From Endozoicomonas montiporae CL-33 (GTDB lineage: Bacteria > Pseudomonadota > Gammaproteobacteria > Pseudomonadales > Endozoicomonadaceae): 64,000 nucleotides of DNA. The first letter of the stretch is position 1; each line of letters begins with the position of its first letter. Under the pieces are notes generated by a model, which saw only the letters and a list, made by a program, of their open reading frames with translations, was not told where the DNA came from and did not search any database. The position numbers and the translations under genes are program-made. Where the stretch lies: contig NZ_CP013251.1 in NCBI RefSeq assembly GCF_001583435.1, positions 3,361,215-3,425,214 of the forward strand, read 5' to 3'. This document shows, piece after piece, positions 25,396 through 35,207 of this stretch.

Positions 25396-27124
25396 CTTAG
25401 CCCGAATATTTCATAAAAGGAGGCAAGTTCCGCCCAATCACTTGATATAATTGGGTCGAACAAAAGAAAGCTTCGGAAGAAGCAAACCGGAACTTGCCAT
25501 GCCCAAATCTACACAAGAACAGCTTCGTTTTCATCCCTCAAATGGAAAAACCATCCGGGCAGACTTCAATGGTGGGGAGTTATCTTCTGACTTTGGCACT
25601 CTGCTGCTACGGGAAACCATTCTGCAGAGCGGTCTTATCTGCAAAATGACTGATGCCATCAATGACAGACGCCATCAATCCTATATCGACCACTCCCTGA
25701 AAGAACTTCTGGTTCAGCGGGTTCTGCAAATGGCCTGCGGCTATGAAGATGCCAACGACAGTAACCGTTTGCGTAAAGACCCTATGTTCAAACTGGCCAC
25801 TGGTCGCAATCCGTTGGACAGCGATAACCATCTCGCATCAGCGCCCACTTTTACCCGGCTGGGACAATCTATGACCCGCTCCGACATTTACAGGATGGCT
25901 GAAGCATTTGTGCATCACTTTATCAGCAGTTACAAGCTGCCACCTCCGGTGATCGTTATCGATCTTGATCATACACCGGCCATTACTCATGGTGGCCAGC
26001 AGATGAACCTGTTTAATGCCAAATATCAGGACTACTGCTACTTGCCCCTGATGATTTTTGAGGGACTCAGCGGCAAGCTGATTACGGCGATTCTTCGTCC
26101 GGGGAAAACCCCAACGGGCAAGGAAAATGCAGCCATTCTCGAACGGGTCATTCGGCTGCTTCGGAAAAAGTGGCCGAAAACCCATCTACTGGTTCGGGGA
26201 GACAGCCACTTCGCTCAACCAGAGTTAATGTGGGTGGTTCAGAATGCCCCTCATTCGGATTATGTCCTGGGCAAAGGTGCAGGCCACAAAACGGCTTTGC
26301 GGCCAAAAGCCAAAGAGTTGTTGGATGAAGCGCGTCAAGCTCTGAAGGTCAAGACTGAGCTGGCAAGACTGAACAACATGCCAGAACCTGATCGGCTCAG
26401 ACTTTACGGGGAAGCAGAATACCAGGCCAAGAGCTGGAAAGGTCTCGATACCCGGATAATTTACAAGGCGGAGGTCAACCAAAAAGGCGACAACCCTCGT
26501 TTCATTGTGACGTCGATGAAGGAAGCTTCTCCAGAGGTAATTTATGAAGAGCTTTACTGTCCAAGAGGACAGGATGAGAACTTCATCAAACATCTGAAAA
26601 GTGATCTGTCCGGCGACAGATTGTCCGATCAGGGCTTTTTGGCTAACCATTTGAGAATGTTTTATGCCTGTGCCGCTTATGTTTTGCACTATGAGTTAAG
26701 AACCAAGACTTTGAAAGGTACGGAGCTGGAAAAAGCGCAGCCATCAACGGTGATCATGAAGCTCTGTAAAGTTGCAGTCAAAGTGGTTGAATATAAAGAC
26801 CGAATTAAACTTCATCTGCCGCGTAGCTGCCCATTCAAGAGGCTTTTGCAGCATGTGACAGAAGTCTTTTACCAGATGCCGATACTTCGACCGGGTAGCA
26901 ACTTTCATAAGACTCAATCAAGGTACATAGCAACCAGATGAAAGAGCCTTGGGGCTTTCCGTTATCCTGAAATAGCAGGATTCGTTGATTAGCGTCTAAT
27001 CTGTAAGCAAGTATGGGCTGCAATGTCTTTCACATGGTTAACAGAGCAACAGGCTTGCGGAAAAGTCCAAAATTAAGAGGATGGGATGGTAGTTGCTGCT
27101 TGTTTATGAAATATCCGGGTTAGG
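25396..27124 (+). mobile_element. IS1380-family insertion sequence
   Basis: The terminal inverted repeats are about 22 bp with three mismatches: CTTAGCCCGAATATTTCATA inward from 25396 and CCTAACCCGGATATTTCATA inward from 27124. A single intact transposase lies between. The left end abuts the IS4 element, and the right end overlaps the stop codon of the unknown gene at 27120-27731. A long right noncoding end (26942-27119) carries no recognisable gene. Confidence 0.82.
25499..26941 (+). CDS. IS1380-family transposase
   Basis: A 480-residue DDE transposase that appears complete. It begins MPKSTQEQLRFHPS, and the family-typical stretches are SSDFGTLLLRETI, VIDLDHTPAITHGGQQMNLFNAKY (catalytic Asp), LLVRGDSHFAQPELM and the C-terminal CPRGQDENFIKHLKSDL with the catalytic Glu. 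ATG 25499 is chosen; a longer frame to 25451 has no start codon support. The intact frame and good inverted repeats suggest a recent or active element. Confidence 0.92.
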   Translation: MPKSTQEQLRFHPSNGKTIRADFNGGELSSDFGTLLLRETILQSGLICKMTDAINDRRHQSYIDHSLKELLVQRVLQMACGYEDANDSNRLRKDPMFKLATGRNPLDSDNHLASAPTFTRLGQSMTRSDIYRMAEAFVHHFISSYKLPPPVIVIDLDHTPAITHGGQQMNLFNAKYQDYCYLPLMIFEGLSGKLITAILRPGKTPTGKENAAILERVIRLLRKKWPKTHLLVRGDSHFAQPELMWVVQNAPHSDYVLGKGAGHKTALRPKAKELLDEARQALKVKTELARLNNMPEPDRLRLYGEAEYQAKSWKGLDTRIIYKAEVNQKGDNPRFIVTSMKEASPEVIYEELYCPRGQDENFIKHLKSDLSGDRLSDQGFLANHLRMFYACAAYVLHYELRTKTLKGTELEKAQPSTVIMKLCKVAVKVVEYKDRIKLHLPRSCPFKRLLQHVTEVFYQMPILRPGSNFHKTQSRYIATR

Positions 27125-27731
27125 GGAATTGGTTTACATACATATCGACAATTACCCACACGATGCGAGCCACAACGACTAAGCCTAAATAATAGGCAAC
27201 ATCCTTAGCAGCTCCATCAAAGACAGAGGCTTCCTCTTTTTGTTTAGTCCGTAAAAAGAGCATTCTCTCAAAGCAGGAACACTCCATACCAGCCAAGTCT
27301 GACGCCCCGGTTTTCCTTAGTTTATTTTTTAAGTCTGACAACGTGAATATATCATCATGGGCTTTAGCAAACATGCCTAAGGCAATAAGGTAAAGCTCGA
27401 TAGCTTTTTCACGAAAGTTTTCTGATAACTCAGGCTTCAGAGCATCAGGGGTTAATAAATATTGCTTCAACTGATTGATAATACGATCTACTTCTTCCAG
27501 ACACTCAGAAGATTGTGCATTCATTTTCTTGGCAATGGAGTTGACCAGATTTTCTTTGGCAATATCAAAAGCAGCGTCACTCGAAGCAATCTCGCCAGAC
27601 GCGCCCCACTGCCACCCCCCCGACAAAGTATTGGCAACAAGATCATACGAGCAATACAGCGCTTCGGATTGACCAAAAGTGTTGACCGTATAAAACAAAG
27701 ATATCAAGACAAACAAACGTACTGCACTCAT
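27120..27731 (-). CDS. Unknown exported protein, 3' end cut by IS1380
   Basis: About 203 residues with a clear signal peptide (AVRLFVLISLFYTVNTFG) followed by a cysteine-containing, mostly helical mature part and a hydrophobic segment near the C-terminus (VAYYLGLVVVARIVWVIVDMY). No family is recognised. The last codons and the TAA stop (27120-27122) lie in the right inverted repeat of the IS1380 element, so the original C-terminus is probably lost. ATG 27731 starts the signal peptide; an in-frame start upstream adds a hydrophilic stretch and is less likely. Confidence 0.6.
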   Translation of the reverse strand: MSAVRLFVLISLFYTVNTFGQSEALYCSYDLVANTLSGGWQWGASGEIASSDAAFDIAKENLVNSIAKKMNAQSSECLEEVDRIINQLKQYLLTPDALKPELSENFREKAIELYLIALGMFAKAHDDIFTLSDLKNKLRKTGASDLAGMECSCFERMLFLRTKQKEEASVFDGAAKDVAYYLGLVVVARIVWVIVDMYVNQFP

Positions 27732-27844
27732 ACAAGATCCATCATTTCTATTAGCTATAAGGATCAAGACAGTTTAGCTGCTCAGAAGAAGTACATTGTC
27801 GTCAGTATGATCTGAATCCTGCTATCCGCATAGATACACAATGA

Positions 27845-29146
27845 TTAACTCTGACTTCTTATTCGTTGCTGGTACTCCTGAAAAGTTTCAAGAGCATCGA
27901 TATCCTGACGCCCATGACGTGGCTGATAGTCATCACTGTTCCAGTAACACTGTCCGTCATTTGTCGTCAGTAAAACTTGCTGATAAGAGAACGGATTTTC
28001 TTCTGCGACACCTTGACCGGATGGCACTGCATAACTCTCAGGCATCGCCTTTTTCATTAAGTTTTGCCCCACCCTGTCAGAAAACTCCCTAACGTGATCA
28101 GCCAGTTCATTAGCCTCTTTTTTCTGCACTAGCGCTCTTTCGAACTCATCCGGATCTTTGGTGTCCGCTTTAAACATGGCAGAGTGTTTATTAGCTTCGT
28201 ATGCATTACGCAGACAGGTTAAAAGAAAGAGACCTTGATGCCATTTATTCTTTGCATCAAATGACACCTCCTTATTCCCGGAAATATAGTGAATGCCATG
28301 AGTCTTACAGAATTTCTGAACCTCACCCGCAGAGGTTGGCTTCACTTTATTTAAGGATTGGATTGATGTATTCACGGCCTTAACATACTCACCATCCATC
28401 AACTTAGCGGGTATATCCGGAAGGTAATCCAACAGTTTTTTTCCACCCAGATCATAGTCTGTAGAAGTCATCAACTCCTGCCCTAGCTCGTCAAAGTACG
28501 CACGAGTGAACAAATACCAGTTGCGAGCCTCTGTCGCAGTTTTCACGGACTGGTTCCGCAAATTCGTCACCAGAAACTCGCCCACATCAACGACATCATC
28601 TGCAATATGCGGCTGACTGGAAATAACCTTCCGGTAAAGCTCAGCCGGTCTCATACGCATATAGGTTCCGAGCGTCTCAAGCTGTTCCGGCTTTATGGAA
28701 CGCTGAATACGCCGACCACTATCGCTGGTGAATGTTTCATCCTCCAGAAGCTGCCCAAGACCACTCATCGCCATCGCCCTTTTCAGGCGGCACTGATACA
28801 TTTCATCAGACTCAGTGGATGTGCGCCCTGATTTTGTCTGAATCAGGTCCTCTAACAGTGAATTGAGATTTTTATTATTGGCACGAAAACCTTCGTACTT
28901 GGCCGCCAACTCGTCAACCCAACCTTCCTGACCCTGATGTGCAGCCGGGGTAACTTTTCGATCTTCCAGCGGCTTACCCACATATTGAGAATTTGCATCA
29001 TGTGGTATCAAAGCCAGGGCACTGGGCAAATAAGGTTTGACCCTCCTAAGACCCATAAAACGAATAACACGTCTGGCTTTGTCCAATACCTTATGAACAA
29101 CACCGGAAATTCCTGAGTACTGATGGGCAGAGCGATTCACTTTCAT
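27845..29146 (-). CDS. Unknown 433-residue protein
   Basis: I recognise no family. The protein is soluble, rich in helices, without signal peptide or membrane segment. The N-terminal ~90 residues are basic and low in predicted structure (MKVNRSAHQYSG, KARRVIRFMGLRR), then a helical body (about 90-350), then a polar C-terminus. The start ATG 29146 has AAGG eight bases upstream and is preferred over GTG at 29167. It lies alone with the truncated exported gene between bepA and nadA, an insertion in otherwise conserved order. A secreted effector-like protein would fit, but that is speculation. Confidence 0.65.
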   Translation of the reverse strand: MKVNRSAHQYSGISGVVHKVLDKARRVIRFMGLRRVKPYLPSALALIPHDANSQYVGKPLEDRKVTPAAHQGQEGWVDELAAKYEGFRANNKNLNSLLEDLIQTKSGRTSTESDEMYQCRLKRAMAMSGLGQLLEDETFTSDSGRRIQRSIKPEQLETLGTYMRMRPAELYRKVISSQPHIADDVVDVGEFLVTNLRNQSVKTATEARNWYLFTRAYFDELGQELMTSTDYDLGGKKLLDYLPDIPAKLMDGEYVKAVNTSIQSLNKVKPTSAGEVQKFCKTHGIHYISGNKEVSFDAKNKWHQGLFLLTCLRNAYEANKHSAMFKADTKDPDEFERALVQKKEANELADHVREFSDRVGQNLMKKAMPESYAVPSGQGVAEENPFSYQQVLLTTNDGQCYWNSDDYQPRHGRQDIDALETFQEYQQRIRSQS

Positions 29147-29260
29147 ACTGTCAGCCTTTTCAAACACGGTACCTGAACACTATGAGAAAACCATCGACAG
29201 ATTGGCCTCAACATAAAGACCGAAACAGTGACAAGAGCCCAACATACAGATCACAAATGA

Positions 29261-29294
29261 AAAAGCCGGAAGACTCTGATGAGCTTCCGGCTTT
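29261..29294 (-). terminator. Rho-independent terminator downstream of nadA
   Basis: Eleven-bp stem AAAGCCGGAAG/CTTCCGGCTTT, followed on the minus strand by a TTTT run. Confidence 0.82.
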
Positions 29295-29331
29295 CAATGC
29301 AGGTAAACACTACAGGCTATACAGCCAAATC

Positions 29332-30378
29332 TCACTTCGCCATCGAAGCAGTAAAGTCCAGCATCCTCTGAAGTGGCTTTAACGACTGAACCCTCAGATC
29401 GTCACTGACTTCAACAATATTCAAAGCATCCGGTTTTTCCAGACATTGCACCAAAGCTTCCAGCGTATTCATCGCCATCCACGGGCAATGCGCACAGCTT
29501 TTGCAGGTTGCACTTTCGCCTGCCGTTGGTGCTTCTATAAATGACTTGTTCGGAGAAGCCTGCTGCATTTTGTAGAAAATGCCACGATCCGTCGCCACGA
29601 TGAACGTATCATTCGGCAGCTCATGGGATGCTTTCAGCAACTGGCTGGTCGAACCAACAACATCGGCCACCTCAACCACTGCATCCGGTGATTCCGGGTG
29701 AACCAGCACACCAGCGTCCGGATAAACCTTTTTCAGGTCGGTGATGCCTTTCGCTTTGAACTCTTCATGAACAATACAGCTGCTGTCCCACAACAACATA
29801 TCCGCGCCGGTCTGCTTCTGGATGTAGCTGCCGAGATACTTGTCAGGTCCCCAGATAATTTTCTTATCCTGTTCCATCAGGTGCTCAACAATATCCAGAG
29901 CACAGCTGGACGTTACCACCCAGTCAGCCCTCGCCTTCACAGCGGCGGAAGTATTGGCATAGACGACAACAGCGCGATCCGGGTGCTGATCACAGAATGC
30001 GGAAAACTCATCCACCGGACAACCCAGATCCAATGAACATTCTGCTTCCAGTGTTGGCATCAGTACCCGCTTTTCAGGGCTTAGAATCTTGGAGGTTTCG
30101 CCCATAAAGCGAACACCTGCCACCACCAGAGTAGAGGCCGGGTGCCGACTGCCAAATCGGGCCATTTCAAGAGAATCGGCAATAAAACCACCGGTCTCTT
30201 CCGCCAGAGCCTGCACAATCGGATCGGTGTAGTAGTGAGCCACCAGAACCGCATTTTCACGATCAAGAAGTTGCCGAACCCGCTCTTTCAGGGCTTCTTC
30301 CCGCTCAGCATCCAGGGTTTCAATGGATTGCCCCTGAAGGTGACTCTTAACAAAGTCTCTGCTACTCACTGCGCTCAT
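29332..30378 (-). CDS. nadA: Quinolinate synthase
   Basis: Makes quinolinate from iminoaspartate and dihydroxyacetone phosphate in de novo NAD synthesis, using a [4Fe-4S] cluster. The 348-residue protein shows [35 protein letters not shown], and cluster cysteines in [21 protein letters not shown] and [13 protein letters not shown]. Length is standard. It sits downstream of a tRNA-Lys gene, an arrangement also known next to cpoB in E. coli and pseudomonads. Confidence 0.96.
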   Translation of the reverse strand: MSAVSSRDFVKSHLQGQSIETLDAEREEALKERVRQLLDRENAVLVAHYYTDPIVQALAEETGGFIADSLEMARFGSRHPASTLVVAGVRFMGETSKILSPEKRVLMPTLEAECSLDLGCPVDEFSAFCDQHPDRAVVVYANTSAAVKARADWVVTSSCALDIVEHLMEQDKKIIWGPDKYLGSYIQKQTGADMLLWDSSCIVHEEFKAKGITDLKKVYPDAGVLVHPESPDAVVEVADVVGSTSQLLKASHELPNDTFIVATDRGIFYKMQQASPNKSFIEAPTAGESATCKSCAHCPWMAMNTLEALVQCLEKPDALNIVEVSDDLRVQSLKPLQRMLDFTASMAK

Positions 30379-30524
30379 AAATTCCGTACTAACGACCTGT
30401 CGTTAAATTGCGGGGTATTCTACCACACGATAAAAAGAGAGACAGCCCGGACAAGGTTCTATTGCGTCACAAGATGGAGAGTAAGGTAAAACAGGATAAA
30501 GAAAGGAGAGGGGGAGTGAGAGAA

Positions 30525-30600
30525 TGGTGGGTCGTGTAGGATTCGAACCTACGACCAATTGGTTAAAAGCCAACTGCTCTACCAACTGAGCTAACGACCC
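30525..30600 (-). tRNA. tRNA-Lys(TTT)
   Basis: 76 nt with encoded CCA. The acceptor GGGTCGT/ACGACCC is perfect, the anticodon loop is CTTTTAA, and the T-arm is TAGGTTCGAATCCTA. It lies between queC and nadA. Confidence 0.97.
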
Positions 30601-30613
30601 GACAAGGACATTA

Positions 30614-30641
30614 ATCGTAATGATTTTATGTCGGGATGCAA
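30614..30641 (-). promoter_or_regulatory. Probable promoter of tRNA-Lys
   Basis: On the minus strand TTGCAT (30636-30641) and TACGAT (30614-30619) are 16 bp apart, with the tRNA starting 13 bp further on. Matches to consensus are moderate. Confidence 0.45.
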
Positions 30642-30666
30642 GTTTTTTGTCTAACAAACACTCAGT

Positions 30667-30694
30667 CAGGAGGTGCATCTATGAGCACCTCCTG
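30667..30694 (-). terminator. Hairpin after queC
   Basis: Perfect 10-bp stem CAGGAGGTGC/GCACCTCCTG, 26 bp past the queC stop. No T run follows, so it may be a weak terminator or a 3'-end stabiliser. Confidence 0.5.
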
Positions 30695-30719
30695 GCGCAA
30701 CAGACTCCGCTAAGCCGCC

Positions 30720-31397
30720 TTATGAGGACTGATAACGGGTCGGATCAACCAGACCGGCTTCTTCAAAGCCTTTCTTGCGGTAACGACAACTGTCACAGAC
30801 ACCACAGGCCCGGCCCTCATCATCAGCCTGATAACAAGAGACCGTCAAACCATAATCCACACCAAGACGATCACCCGCCTGTACTATTTCTGCCTTGGTC
30901 AACCTTAACAGCGGGGCGCGGATATGAAAGTGATCACCTTCTACGCCAGCTTTAGTCGCAAGGTTTGCCATATTCTGAAAAGCTTCAAGAAACTCCGGAC
31001 GACAATCGGGATAACCGGAATAATCGACGTCATTGGCACCAATAAAAATATCCCGGGCACCCAACACCTCAGCCCACCCCAGAGCCAGTGATAAAAAGAC
31101 AGTATTACGGGCAGGCACATAGGTAACCGGAATACCTTCATCCAGCTCTTCAGGTACTGCAATATCATCATCTGTCAGCGCTGAGCCACCAATGTCCCGG
31201 AAATCCATCTTCAGGGTTTTGTGATCTTTAGCACCCAGTACTTCTGATACGATTTTTGATGCGCGCAGCTCGGCACGATGACGCTGTCCATAATCAAAGC
31301 TGACGGTATAACACTCATAGCCCTGATCTTTTGCCATCGCCAGAACGGTTGTCGAGTCCAGCCCCCCGGACAAAAGTATCACTGCTTTTTTAGACAT
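30720..31397 (-). CDS. queC: 7-cyano-7-deazaguanine synthase
   Basis: ATP-dependent conversion of CDG to preQ0, the queuosine precursor. The 225-residue protein has the PP-loop [10 protein letters not shown] at the N-terminus and the zinc-binding Cys cluster [18 protein letters not shown] near the C-terminus. ATG 31397 is chosen because AAGGAG lies exactly six bases upstream, whereas an ATG at 31403 directly abuts the AAGGAG. It follows queE by 10 bp and the two are surely co-transcribed. Confidence 0.95.
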   Translation of the reverse strand: MSKKAVILLSGGLDSTTVLAMAKDQGYECYTVSFDYGQRHRAELRASKIVSEVLGAKDHKTLKMDFRDIGGSALTDDDIAVPEELDEGIPVTYVPARNTVFLSLALGWAEVLGARDIFIGANDVDYSGYPDCRPEFLEAFQNMANLATKAGVEGDHFHIRAPLLRLTKAEIVQAGDRLGVDYGLTVSCYQADDEGRACGVCDSCRYRKKGFEEAGLVDPTRYQSS

Positions 31398-31407
31398 GCA
31401 CATCTCC

Positions 31408-32058
31408 TTAGACACCTGTTTTATCCCCCCAGATCACCCGATGCAGCTGTATCTGAAACCGCACCGGCAGACGATCAGCCAGAATCCAGTGCGCCAGTTC
31501 GGCGGGTTCTACCCCTGTACTGACCGGAGAGAACAACACATCCGACACTTTTTCAGTCAGATTGTATTCAATCAATTTACTCGCAGACCAGTCGTAGTCA
31601 GCACGGTCTGCAATCACAAACTTCACCTGATCTTTATGATCAAGATGGTGGATATTCTGGTAAAGGTTCTTTCCCACTTCACCCGAACCCGGCGCTTTCA
31701 GATCCATCACCTTAACGACCCGGGAATCCACAGCTGCCACATCCAGCGCCCCACTGGTCTCCAGTGAAACCTCGTAACCAGCATCAGCCAGACGTTCAAG
31801 CAATGGCAAACAGCCGGGCTGTGCCAGAGGCTCACCACCAGTCACACAAACATAGTCAGCGCCATAGTCAGCTACCTGCTGCACAATGGCATCAATGGTC
31901 ATCCTCTCCCCTCCGGAAAAGGAATACTCGGTATCACACCATGTACAACGCAGCGGGCAACCTGTCAGCCGCACAAAGACTGTTGGCAGGCCCGACGTAT
32001 TGGACTCTCCCTGCAGAGAGTAAAAGATTTCAGTGATACGAAGGGATTCAGAGGCCAT
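31408..32058 (-). CDS. queE: 7-carboxy-7-deazaguanine synthase
   Basis: Radical-SAM enzyme that contracts CPH4 to CDG in queuosine synthesis. The 216-residue protein carries the cluster motif [14 protein letters not shown] (CxxxCxxC, three [4Fe-4S] ligands) and [12 protein letters not shown] for SAM binding. The N-terminal [12 protein letters not shown] is typical of QueE. It is first of the queE-queC pair; cpoB ends 130 bp upstream. Confidence 0.95.
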   Translation of the reverse strand: MASESLRITEIFYSLQGESNTSGLPTVFVRLTGCPLRCTWCDTEYSFSGGERMTIDAIVQQVADYGADYVCVTGGEPLAQPGCLPLLERLADAGYEVSLETSGALDVAAVDSRVVKVMDLKAPGSGEVGKNLYQNIHHLDHKDQVKFVIADRADYDWSASKLIEYNLTEKVSDVLFSPVSTGVEPAELAHWILADRLPVRFQIQLHRVIWGDKTGV

Positions 32059-32149
32059 GGGAATTACACAGTGTTAATCAGCAGAGAAGGGTAGACAAGA
32101 GTCATCGAGAGTGCAAAGCCACCAGAGGCCTTCCAGACATCAATACAAC

Positions 32150-32172
32150 AACACCATGCAGAGCATGGTGTT
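32150..32172 (-). terminator. Hairpin terminator after cpoB
   Basis: Ten-bp stem AACACCATGC/GCATGGTGTT with a 3-base loop, followed on the minus strand by GTTGTATT, only moderately T-rich. Confidence 0.6.
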
Positions 32173-32187
32173 CGATCCGGACAAGCG

Positions 32188-33084
32188 TTAACTGTCTGAC
32201 ATCCCCTGCAGATAGGTATCTGATAATCTGGCAGCAGGGCTGTCTGGAAATTTACTGACAACCGATTCCAGATATTTCCGCGCTTCAGCCTTATCACCCA
32301 GCAAGTCATACAACCGGCCCAACTTATAAGAGGCATCAGGCACTTTGGCACTTTGTGGATGCTGTTCCATGACAAGCATGAACTCGTCGCGAGCAGGCTC
32401 AAACTTCCCCTGAGCCATCAAGACCTCACCCAGCCAGTACTGGGCATTATCGGACAGCTTGCCACCGGGGTAATCCTTCAATAGCTTGCGAAGGGCAACC
32501 AGAGCCTGATCGAACTCACGGTCACGAATCAGCCCGAAAGCTGCCTGATAATCGGCCTGCTCACGCTCGGCAAGCAGCTTTTCAGGCGTTTGATCAACGG
32601 GCAACTGAACCGGAGTATTTCCCAGATCCGTAGGCGGTGAAATATTGCCTGCTGAGCGCTCATTGCTCAAACCACCCTCAGGCTGCCCGCCCGTCATTCG
32701 ACTAATGCGGGCATCCAGGTCAAGATAGCGGTCACGAAACTCTGCTTCATTCTGCCTGAGTTGAAACTCCAGCTCTTCAACACGCCCTTCCAGGGTCATG
32801 TTTCTTTTTCGCAATTCTTCGATCTGATTAAGAAAGTATGCCGTGCTGTTAGCAGGCTGTTGAGCGTTCTGTTGTGTGTCTTCAGCACGCTGTCGCGCCT
32901 GCGCACTTTCAATCACGCTCTCAACACTCGCATTATCAACACTTTCCGGTGCGGTTGCCGGTACCGGTTCTCTGATTACCTCTGCCGTTGGCAAAGACTC
33001 GACAACCGGCACTGCAGCAGATACCGGGCCAGCCAACAGGCTGGCCAGAATCAGGGAAGAGCTGGATAAACGTTTCAAACTCAT
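32188..33084 (-). CDS. cpoB: Cell division coordinator CpoB (YbgF)
   Basis: Periplasmic Tol-associated protein that couples peptidoglycan synthesis by PBP1B with outer-membrane constriction. The 298-residue protein has a signal peptide (LSSSSLILASLLAGPVSA), a coiled-coil trimerisation helix at about 85-135 (IEELRKRNMTLEGRVEELEF), a linker, and three TPR units from about 180 (AFGLIRDREFDQALVALRKLLKDYP begins the first). It is last in the tol-pal cluster, 15 bp after pal. Confidence 0.93.
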   Translation of the reverse strand: MSLKRLSSSSLILASLLAGPVSAAVPVVESLPTAEVIREPVPATAPESVDNASVESVIESAQARQRAEDTQQNAQQPANSTAYFLNQIEELRKRNMTLEGRVEELEFQLRQNEAEFRDRYLDLDARISRMTGGQPEGGLSNERSAGNISPPTDLGNTPVQLPVDQTPEKLLAEREQADYQAAFGLIRDREFDQALVALRKLLKDYPGGKLSDNAQYWLGEVLMAQGKFEPARDEFMLVMEQHPQSAKVPDASYKLGRLYDLLGDKAEARKYLESVVSKFPDSPAARLSDTYLQGMSDS

Positions 33085-33099
33085 TAGCTATCTCAGTTA

Positions 33100-33672
33100 T
33101 TAGTTAATGACAATCTGTGCGCGACGGTTCTTGGCCCAGGCGGCTTCATTATGAGCAGGATCAACCGGCTTTTCGAAACCAAAGCTGATCACTTCAATGC
33201 GGCTGCTGGCAACGCCTTTGGCTTCCAGATAATCTTTAACGGCATTGGCGCGACGCTCTCCCAGAGCCAGGTTGTAGGTGCGGGTTCCACGCTCGTCAGT
33301 ATGTCCCTGCACAATAATTTTCTTGCCTTTACCCTGATCGGAATTCAGGTAAGCGGCCTGCACGTCCAATGCCTTATAGTCACTGTCACTCAGCCTGGAG
33401 CTGTCAAAGGCAAAATTGAAGGTGTCACGATCCAACAGCATTTCAACTTCTTCAGCACTGGCCTGAACATCACCGCTGTCCATAACAGCCTGAACCGCCG
33501 GATCGAGTACGGGCATGGTTTCAATCACTACATTCTCAGTGACCACGGTTTCTTCCGGTGTTATCGAGGTTTCTACACTGGATGTACTTTCACCACCGGT
33601 AGAAGCACAACCTGCCAGCCACAGGGCAGAAGCTGCGAAGGTGGCTGCCTTAACATAATTGGCAATTCGCAT
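33100..33672 (-). CDS. pal: Peptidoglycan-associated lipoprotein Pal
   Basis: Outer-membrane lipoprotein that binds peptidoglycan and TolB. The 190-residue protein has a lipobox LWLAGC (acylated Cys at residue 22), a Ser/Thr/Glu-rich linker longer than in E. coli Pal, and a C-terminal OmpA-like domain with FDSSRLSD and GHTDERGTRTYNLALGERRA for peptidoglycan binding. ATG 33672 has GGAG six bases upstream; the earlier in-frame start lacks one. It lies between tolB and cpoB. Confidence 0.95.
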   Translation of the reverse strand: MRIANYVKAATFAASALWLAGCASTGGESTSSVETSITPEETVVTENVVIETMPVLDPAVQAVMDSGDVQASAEEVEMLLDRDTFNFAFDSSRLSDSDYKALDVQAAYLNSDQGKGKKIIVQGHTDERGTRTYNLALGERRANAVKDYLEAKGVASSRIEVISFGFEKPVDPAHNEAAWAKNRRAQIVIN

Positions 33673-33809
33673 TACAGACTCCAATTGTTTAATGTTGGTT
33701 AGTTAGTTGGATGTTTGCCTGATCGTTGCAGTACAGTATCAGAACCCTTTACACGGAACTAGTCTGCACCACAACAAACGCGACATACACAACTATTTTT
33801 TTACGCCTT

Positions 33810-35207
33810 TTACCTAACCGCAGGCCCCCAGACAGGTTCACGGACATCGCCTGTCGCCGACGGTAACCGGTATTTTACCCGACCATCAGCAGTGACAATA
33901 CCCAGTTCACCAGTCTCTCCCCCCTGAACAGCATAGATCAGACGTCGCCCGCCCGGAGATACACTGGGTGAATCTTCCAACTGTGCCGACGTCAACAACC
34001 TGAGTCGATTGGTGTCCAGATCAAGAATTGCAATGTTAAATTCTGCTGCACCCTGCCCCTTGTGTACCAGGGCCAGCGACTTACCATCCGGGAAAACTTT
34101 TGCCCGTGCATTAAAACGCCCTTTAAATGTCAGACGACGAGGGTTGCCTACCGGCTGCACGGAGCCATCAGACTGATGTTTGACATCCAGCTGGTAGATC
34201 TGGGCACTGCCGCCACGATTGGAGGTAAACACAATACTGTTACCATCGGGCATCCAGTCCGGCTCGGTATCAATAGAGAAATGCTTGGTCAGCTGACTGA
34301 GCTTGCCAGAAGCCAGATCCTTCACATAAATATTCGGATTACCGTCCTTGGACAGCACCAGAGCCACTTTCTTGCCATCCGGAGAAAAGACCGGCGAGCT
34401 GTTCAGACCTTTGTAATCGGTCAGCTTCTGTCGCTTACCCGTTGCCAGCTCCTGCAAGAAGATAGCAGGCTTACCCGCCTCAAAAGAAACGTAAGCGATA
34501 CGACGTCCATCCGGCGACCACGCTGGCGACAGAATAGGCTCTTTCGAACGTACAATCACACGCGCCCGTTTGCCATCGGCATCGGCATAGTTTAATTGAT
34601 AATCGGTGTGATCAATGCTGTGCCTCTGGGCGGTGACATACATCAGCCGGGTTGAAAAGTCTGCAGGAATGCCAGTGATTTTTTCATACACGGCATCACT
34701 GATGGTATGCGCCATGGTACGCAGCTGACTCTCTACGCCCTTCACCTGCCCTTTCAGAATGGAGCGCTGGCGCAGAACATCAAACAGCTGATAATGCACG
34801 GTGTACTGCCCGCCACTCTGGCTGACCTGACCAATCACCAGATAGGAAGCCCCCAGCACTTTCCAGTCGCGATAAAAAACGTTGGATTCTTTACTGGGAA
34901 AACTGAGCATATCTTCACGCTTCAGTGGATCGAACAACCCGCTGAGTCGTAAGTCATCACTGATCGTTCCGGCCATATCCTCCGGCAAAATGGTCTTGCC
35001 GTCGAAGCTGAACGGTGCCACCGCCATGCGCACAGCCCGGTCATTACCATGGGTAATTTCAATGGTCAGCTCAGCCCTTGCCGGAAGCGCCAGAGCCATT
35101 TGAACCAGAAGCAGCAGGGCAAAGGTTGCAAACCATCTGACCATAGTCAGATATCGTCCTCCTGAATCAAAGCGATTTGGAATTGTATTTATCATCGAAC
35201 GAGTCAT
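33810..35207 (-). CDS. tolB: Tol-Pal periplasmic protein TolB
   Basis: Periplasmic beta-propeller protein that binds Pal. The 465-residue protein has a signal sequence (MVRWFATFALLLLVQMALAL, then PARA), a TolB N-terminal domain, then five PD40/WD-like blades such as PAWSPDGRRIAYVSF and PVFSPDGKKVALVLS. The start ATG overlaps the tolA stop as ATGA, giving translational coupling, but it makes a 21-residue N-region before the signal core; ATG 35144 would give a standard signal peptide. Confidence 0.94.
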   Translation of the reverse strand: MTRSMINTIPNRFDSGGRYLTMVRWFATFALLLLVQMALALPARAELTIEITHGNDRAVRMAVAPFSFDGKTILPEDMAGTISDDLRLSGLFDPLKREDMLSFPSKESNVFYRDWKVLGASYLVIGQVSQSGGQYTVHYQLFDVLRQRSILKGQVKGVESQLRTMAHTISDAVYEKITGIPADFSTRLMYVTAQRHSIDHTDYQLNYADADGKRARVIVRSKEPILSPAWSPDGRRIAYVSFEAGKPAIFLQELATGKRQKLTDYKGLNSSPVFSPDGKKVALVLSKDGNPNIYVKDLASGKLSQLTKHFSIDTEPDWMPDGNSIVFTSNRGGSAQIYQLDVKHQSDGSVQPVGNPRRLTFKGRFNARAKVFPDGKSLALVHKGQGAAEFNIAILDLDTNRLRLLTSAQLEDSPSVSPGGRRLIYAVQGGETGELGIVTADGRVKYRLPSATGDVREPVWGPAVR

